Shown: positions 63,134 through 64,000 of the stretch, piece after piece
Numbering within the stretch: the first letter of the stretch is position 1
Layout of the letters: each line of letters starts with the position of its first letter
Origin: DAOUJH01 sp965116555
GTDB lineage: Bacteria > Chloroflexota > Dehalococcoidia > Lucifugimonadales > QGNO01
Length of the DNA stretch: 64,000 bases
Assembly (NCBI GenBank): GCA_965116555.1
Contig: OZ220698.1
Coordinates: 1 to 64,000 of the forward strand
Direction of reading: 5' to 3'
Notes under the pieces: model-generated
What the model was told of the DNA's origin: nothing
Databases searched by the model: none
The model's input: only the letters and a program-made list of their open reading frames with translations
Translations under genes and position numbers: made by a program

Positions 63134-64000
63134 ATGAAGAGCGACTTCTTGATCGCGCTGACCCAGCTTGCCGCAGAAAGGGGCCTGCCCAGAGAGATGG
63201 TGCTTGGCGCCATTGAAGCTGCGTTGGCCTCTGCTTACAAGAGAGATAACCTAGCCGCCGGCCAGAACATTGCAGTCAGCCTGAATCCAGGTTCGGGAGA
63301 CATCCGGGTATACGTTCTCAAGAACGTAGTGGGCGAAGTTGAAGACGACAAGACAGAGATGACCCGCGCCGAGGCTAAGAAGATGAAGCCGGATGCCGAA
63401 ATAGGCGACATCATCAGGATAGAGTCCACCCACAACCTCTCCGGGCGCATTGTTGCCCAGACCGCCAAACAGATGGTCATGCAGCGTCTCCGCGAGGCGG
63501 AAAGGGAACTGGTTTTCGAGGAGTACTCGGACCGCTCGGAGGATGTGGTGACGGGCACGGTGCAGCGCATCGAAGCCCGGCAGACCATCGTTGACCTTGG
63601 CCGTACCGAAGCCGTGCTGCCTGAACGCGAGCAGGTCTCCACGGAAAGGTACCGCCAGGGACAGAAAATGAAGTTCTTCATAGTAGAGGTGGCAAGGACC
63701 GCCAAAGGGCCTGAGATCCTAATCTCCAGGTCCCATAGGAACCTGCTCAAGCGCCTCTTTGAGATGGAAGTCCCTGAAATATATAACGGCATAGTGGAGA
63801 TCAAGGCCATCGCCAGGGAGCCCGGTTCCAGGAGCAAGGTGGCCGTGGTTGCTTTGCAGGAAGGCGTAGATGCCGTAGGTTCCTGTGTCGGCCTGAGGGG
63901 CATAAGGATCCAGAACATAGTCAACGAGCTCCAGGGCGAAAAGATAGACGTGGTCCAGTGGCACCGCGACCCGTCGGCCTTCATCTCCAATGCGTTGAAC
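63134..64000 (+). CDS. nusA: Transcription elongation/termination factor NusA, 5' part
   Basis: Starts at ATG 63134 after GAGGAGG and is open to the window end (289 codons). N-terminal RNA-polymerase-binding domain (FLIALTQLAAERGLP, ALASAYKR), S1 domain (GTVQRIEARQTIVDLGRTEAVLPERE) and the beginning of the KH region (VAVVALQEGVDAVGSCVGLRGIRIQNI, with NELQGEKIDVVQW). It modulates pausing, termination and antitermination. rimP, its usual upstream neighbour, is absent here. Confidence 0.96.
   Translation, partial: MKSDFLIALTQLAAERGLPREMVLGAIEAALASAYKRDNLAAGQNIAVSLNPGSGDIRVYVLKNVVGEVEDDKTEMTRAEAKKMKPDAEIGDIIRIESTHNLSGRIVAQTAKQMVMQRLREAERELVFEEYSDRSEDVVTGTVQRIEARQTIVDLGRTEAVLPEREQVSTERYRQGQKMKFFIVEVARTAKGPEILISRSHRNLLKRLFEMEVPEIYNGIVEIKAIAREPGSRSKVAVVALQEGVDAVGSCVGLRGIRIQNIVNELQGEKIDVVQWHRDPSAFISNALN

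Overview
The window is high-GC bacterial DNA. A groES-groEL pair under a CIRCE operator, a nusA start and several GAF/PAS sensor proteins place it on a chromosome. The overall character (hybrid sensor kinases with a DNA-binding output, large serine recombinases, very large fibronectin/cadherin-type surface proteins, Pro-Thr-Glu linkers) suggests Chloroflexota, perhaps the Dehalococcoidia/SAR202 side. That placement is inferred from gene content only.

Region by region. 1-10.1 kb is the end of a conjugative (type IV secretion) module: a membrane-protein tail, a PrgI/VirB3-like protein fused to an ectodomain, a VirB2-like pilin, a VirB4 ATPase, a VirD4-like coupling ATPase, a replication-relaxation protein and two small HTH proteins. 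10.4-14.3 kb holds two large serine recombinases separated by a ribbon-helix-helix gene. The second recombinase runs into the decayed remains of a MarR-type gene. 14.5-24.5 kb is a compact defence operon of lower GC and different codon use: a ribbon-helix-helix regulator, a cytosine-5 methyltransferase, a MORC/MutL-like GHKL ATPase, a Z1 ATPase, a PD-(D/E)XK nuclease, a T:G-type mismatch glycosylase, a ParB-fold protein, a probable second nuclease and an HNH protein. 24.7-25.9 kb is a broken second replication-relaxation gene. 26.2-41.4 kb contains an LRR lipoprotein, two related GAF-PAS-kinase-receiver-winged-helix proteins in opposite orientation, a third replication-relaxation gene, a membrane-anchored HTH protein, a 1.1-kb repeat-rich gap, a HigBA-type toxin-antitoxin pair, a CoiA-like protein and a third serine recombinase. 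41.8-57 kb carries a methyltransferase, a MarR regulator with a clear operator, a 2,700-residue surface protein, an ankyrin protein, a trypsin-like lipoprotein, a 59-residue membrane protein, a NUDIX hydrolase and a ThDP enzyme. 57.2-64 kb is closer to core genome: solute-binding lipoprotein, groESL, a threonine-synthase-like enzyme, a lower-GC KAP NTPase and the start of nusA.

How the parts fit. The first 41 kb looks like an accumulation of integrative elements, with three related serine recombinases and three related replication-relaxation genes, carrying a defence island as cargo. The defence operon is the strongest candidate for unusual biology. Genes 16213-21608 overlap or nearly abut. 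The glycosylase occupies the role that Vsr plays in comparable m5C systems and has the Tyr/Asp active-site pair of archaeal T:G glycosylases. The three genes that follow it (ParB fold, probable nuclease, HNH) form an accessory set I do not recognise from the published description of MORC-associated restriction systems.
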